DNA of 64,000 bases. It comes from Thermoanaerobaculia bacterium. GTDB lineage: Bacteria; Acidobacteriota; Thermoanaerobaculia; Multivoradales; JAHEKO01. Made by a program: the position numbers and the translations under genes. The notes below the pieces were generated by a model. The model saw nothing but the letters and a program-made list of their open reading frames with translations, had not been told where the DNA came from and searched no databases. Positions 62,137-64,000 of this stretch are shown here, one piece after another; positions within the stretch are counted from its first letter, which is position 1, and each line of letters begins with the position of its first letter. Where the stretch lies: the NCBI GenBank assembly GCA_947259925.1, contig CAMYOG010000012.1, forward strand, positions 62,990 through 126,989, read 5' to 3'.

Positions 62137-63416
62137 CGGAGCTCTACCCTACGTCCGTCGACCAGCGTCGCCACCGGCCGGCCGCGCAGCTTCCAGCCCG
62201 CGAACGGGGTGTTGCGACCCTTGCTCTGGAAACGCGTCGGGTTGACCGTCTGCTGGCGCTTGGTATCGAACAGGGTGACGTCGGCCGGGTCGCCGGGGGC
62301 GAGGCGCCCACCCGGGACCCCGAGCGCGCGCGCCGGACCGGTCGACAGCAGCTCGACCAGGCGGTAGGGGCTGATCCGACCCGGACGCACCAGCCGGTCG
62401 AGGCAGAGGCCGAGAGTGGTCTCGAGACCGACGATGCCGAACGGTGCGGAGCTGAACTCGACGTCCTTCTCGTCGACGTGGTGCGGCGCGTGGTCGCTCG
62501 CGATCGCGTCGACGGTGCCGTCCTCGAGGCCGCCGAGAAGCGCCTCTCGATCGGCTTCGCTGCGCAGGGGCGGCTTCATCTTGGTGTGGGTCGAGAAGCC
62601 GCTCTCGAACACCTCGCGATCGGTGAGCAGCAGATGGTGGGGGGTCACCTCGCAGGTCACCGCCAGCCCTCGGCTCTTCGCCTCGCGCACCATCTCGAGG
62701 CTGCGCGCGGTCGACAGATGCGCGACGTGGTAGCGGCCGCCGGTCTCCTCGAGCAGACGCAGGTCACGCGCCACCATCAGGTCCTCGGCGGCGCCCGGCA
62801 GTCCGGGAAGGCCGAGCCGGGTCGACCACTCGCCTTCGTGCATGACCCCGTCCGCGCCGAGACCGAGGTCCTCTGCGTGCTGGATCACAGGAATGTCGAA
62901 GTGTTGCGCGTAAAGCAGCGCGCGACGCATCAGCTCTGGGCTCATCACCGGGAAGCCGTCGTCCGAGATCGCCACCACCCCGCCGCCGACCATGTCGCCG
63001 ATCTCCGCCAGCTGCTCGCCCTTCTGACCGACGCTGATCGCACCGATCGGATAGACCCGGGCGTAGCCGTGACGCGCGGCCTCCTTGACGATGTGCTCGG
63101 TGACCGAGCGGTTGTCGTTCGGAGGCGTCGTGTTGGGCATGCACGCCACCGCCGTGAAGCCGCCCGCCGCCGCCGACCGCGTCCCGGTCTCGATGCTCTC
63201 CTTGTACTCCTGTCCCGGCTCCCGCAGATGGACGTGGATGTCGATCAGACCCGGAGCGACGATCAGGCCGTCGGCGTCCAGGACCTCTCCGTGCCGGCCC
63301 GGCTTGAGGTCTTTGCCGACCCGCTCGACCCGCCCGTCGACGATCAGGACATCGAGGCGCTCGTCGAGCTCCTGGCCCGGGTCGATCAGATGTCCGCCGC
63401 GTATCAGCAGTCGCAT
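62133..63416 (-). CDS. pyrC: Dihydroorotase
   Basis: Third step of de novo pyrimidine synthesis. The 427-residue amidohydrolase has the metal motif IDIHVHLREPGQEYKE, MPNTTPPND, the His of VIQHAEDL, YHVAHLSTA and the catalytic Asp in AIASDHAPHH. This is the class I (multifunctional-type) dihydroorotase that often works in a complex with aspartate carbamoyltransferase, encoded 5 bp upstream. Confidence 0.96.
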   Translation of the reverse strand: MRLLIRGGHLIDPGQELDERLDVLIVDGRVERVGKDLKPGRHGEVLDADGLIVAPGLIDIHVHLREPGQEYKESIETGTRSAAAGGFTAVACMPNTTPPNDNRSVTEHIVKEAARHGYARVYPIGAISVGQKGEQLAEIGDMVGGGVVAISDDGFPVMSPELMRRALLYAQHFDIPVIQHAEDLGLGADGVMHEGEWSTRLGLPGLPGAAEDLMVARDLRLLEETGGRYHVAHLSTARSLEMVREAKSRGLAVTCEVTPHHLLLTDREVFESGFSTHTKMKPPLRSEADREALLGGLEDGTVDAIASDHAPHHVDEKDVEFSSAPFGIVGLETTLGLCLDRLVRPGRISPYRLVELLSTGPARALGVPGGRLAPGDPADVTLFDTKRQQTVNPTRFQSKGRNTPFAGWKLRGRPVATLVDGRRVELR

Positions 63417-63421
63417 GCCGT

Positions 63422-64000
<579 letters not shown>

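Overview
This is a GC-rich bacterial chromosome segment with almost no accessory DNA: about 65 protein genes, one tRNA gene and very short gaps. Most genes lie on the minus strand, in operons whose stop and start codons overlap (ATGA, GTGA, TGATG). Two tandem secreted proteins of the 'VWFA-related Acidobacterial domain' type, a dockerin-tailed SGNH hydrolase, a full outer-membrane biogenesis block (bamA, ompH, lpxD, fabZ, lpxA), a LolCD transporter, DUF547 and roadblock proteins point to a diderm Acidobacteriota, possibly Thermoanaerobaculia. That placement is inference from gene content.

Layout. 1-9.3 kb: mgtE (cut by the window edge), a membrane Ser/Thr kinase, then an operon TIGR04282 transferase-nnr-tsaE-3-hydroxyacyl-CoA dehydrogenase-phoH-ybeY-era. 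9.3-13.7 kb: a DUF4177 protein, two small membrane-associated proteins and the VWFA pair. 13.7-17.1 kb: a YpdA-like oxidoreductase, thiD, lgt and a DUF547 lipoprotein. 17.2-19.1 kb (plus strand): a DHH phosphoesterase, a methyltransferase and a glutaredoxin-like protein. 19.2-24.2 kb: guaA, gpsA, plsY, thpR, cinA. 24.3-27.9 kb (plus strand): a secreted-protein island with a probable beta-propeller, an SGNH-dockerin protein, a 415-bp gap with only fragmentary small ORFs, and a membrane-anchored SGNH protein. 27.9-30.1 kb: pyrimidine phosphorylase, a TPR protein and tRNA-Arg(CCT). 30.2-39.9 kb: one long minus-strand run from bamA through ompH-lpxD-fabZ-lpxA to a GnnA-like dehydrogenase, mtnP, surE, pcm, a DedA-family protein and apt. 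40-44.4 kb: clpC, lolD, lolC. 44.4-45.4 kb: hpt-ridA. 45.4-53.7 kb: an orphan protein, ftsY, a roadblock protein, an HD-GYP sensor, aroB, aspS, hisS. 54-56.3 kb: GT2, YbgC-type thioesterase, aroC. 56.3-59 kb: an EamA transporter and a PilB-type ATPase. 59-64 kb: a small membrane protein, a bactofilin-like protein with an extra C-terminal domain, an M23 peptidase, an inositol-monophosphatase-family enzyme, pyrC, and pyrB (cut by the window edge).

The most interesting signal is regulatory. At least twelve genes that open a transcription unit have a sigma70-type -10 hexamer (TAGAAT, TAGACT, TATACT, TATATT, TACAAT and similar) ending only 6-10 nt before the start codon, and most lack a Shine-Dalgarno site. 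This predicts leaderless or nearly leaderless mRNAs as a main initiation mode, including three very compact divergent promoter pairs (39, 54 and 64 bp). Second-tier leads are the bactofilin-like/M23 pair, a GnnA candidate without GnnB beside lpxA, an AspRS with the His signature of non-discriminating enzymes, a roadblock protein coupled to ftsY, and an array of CC-N4-GG motifs upstream of hisS. I see no CRISPR array, insertion sequence or prophage.
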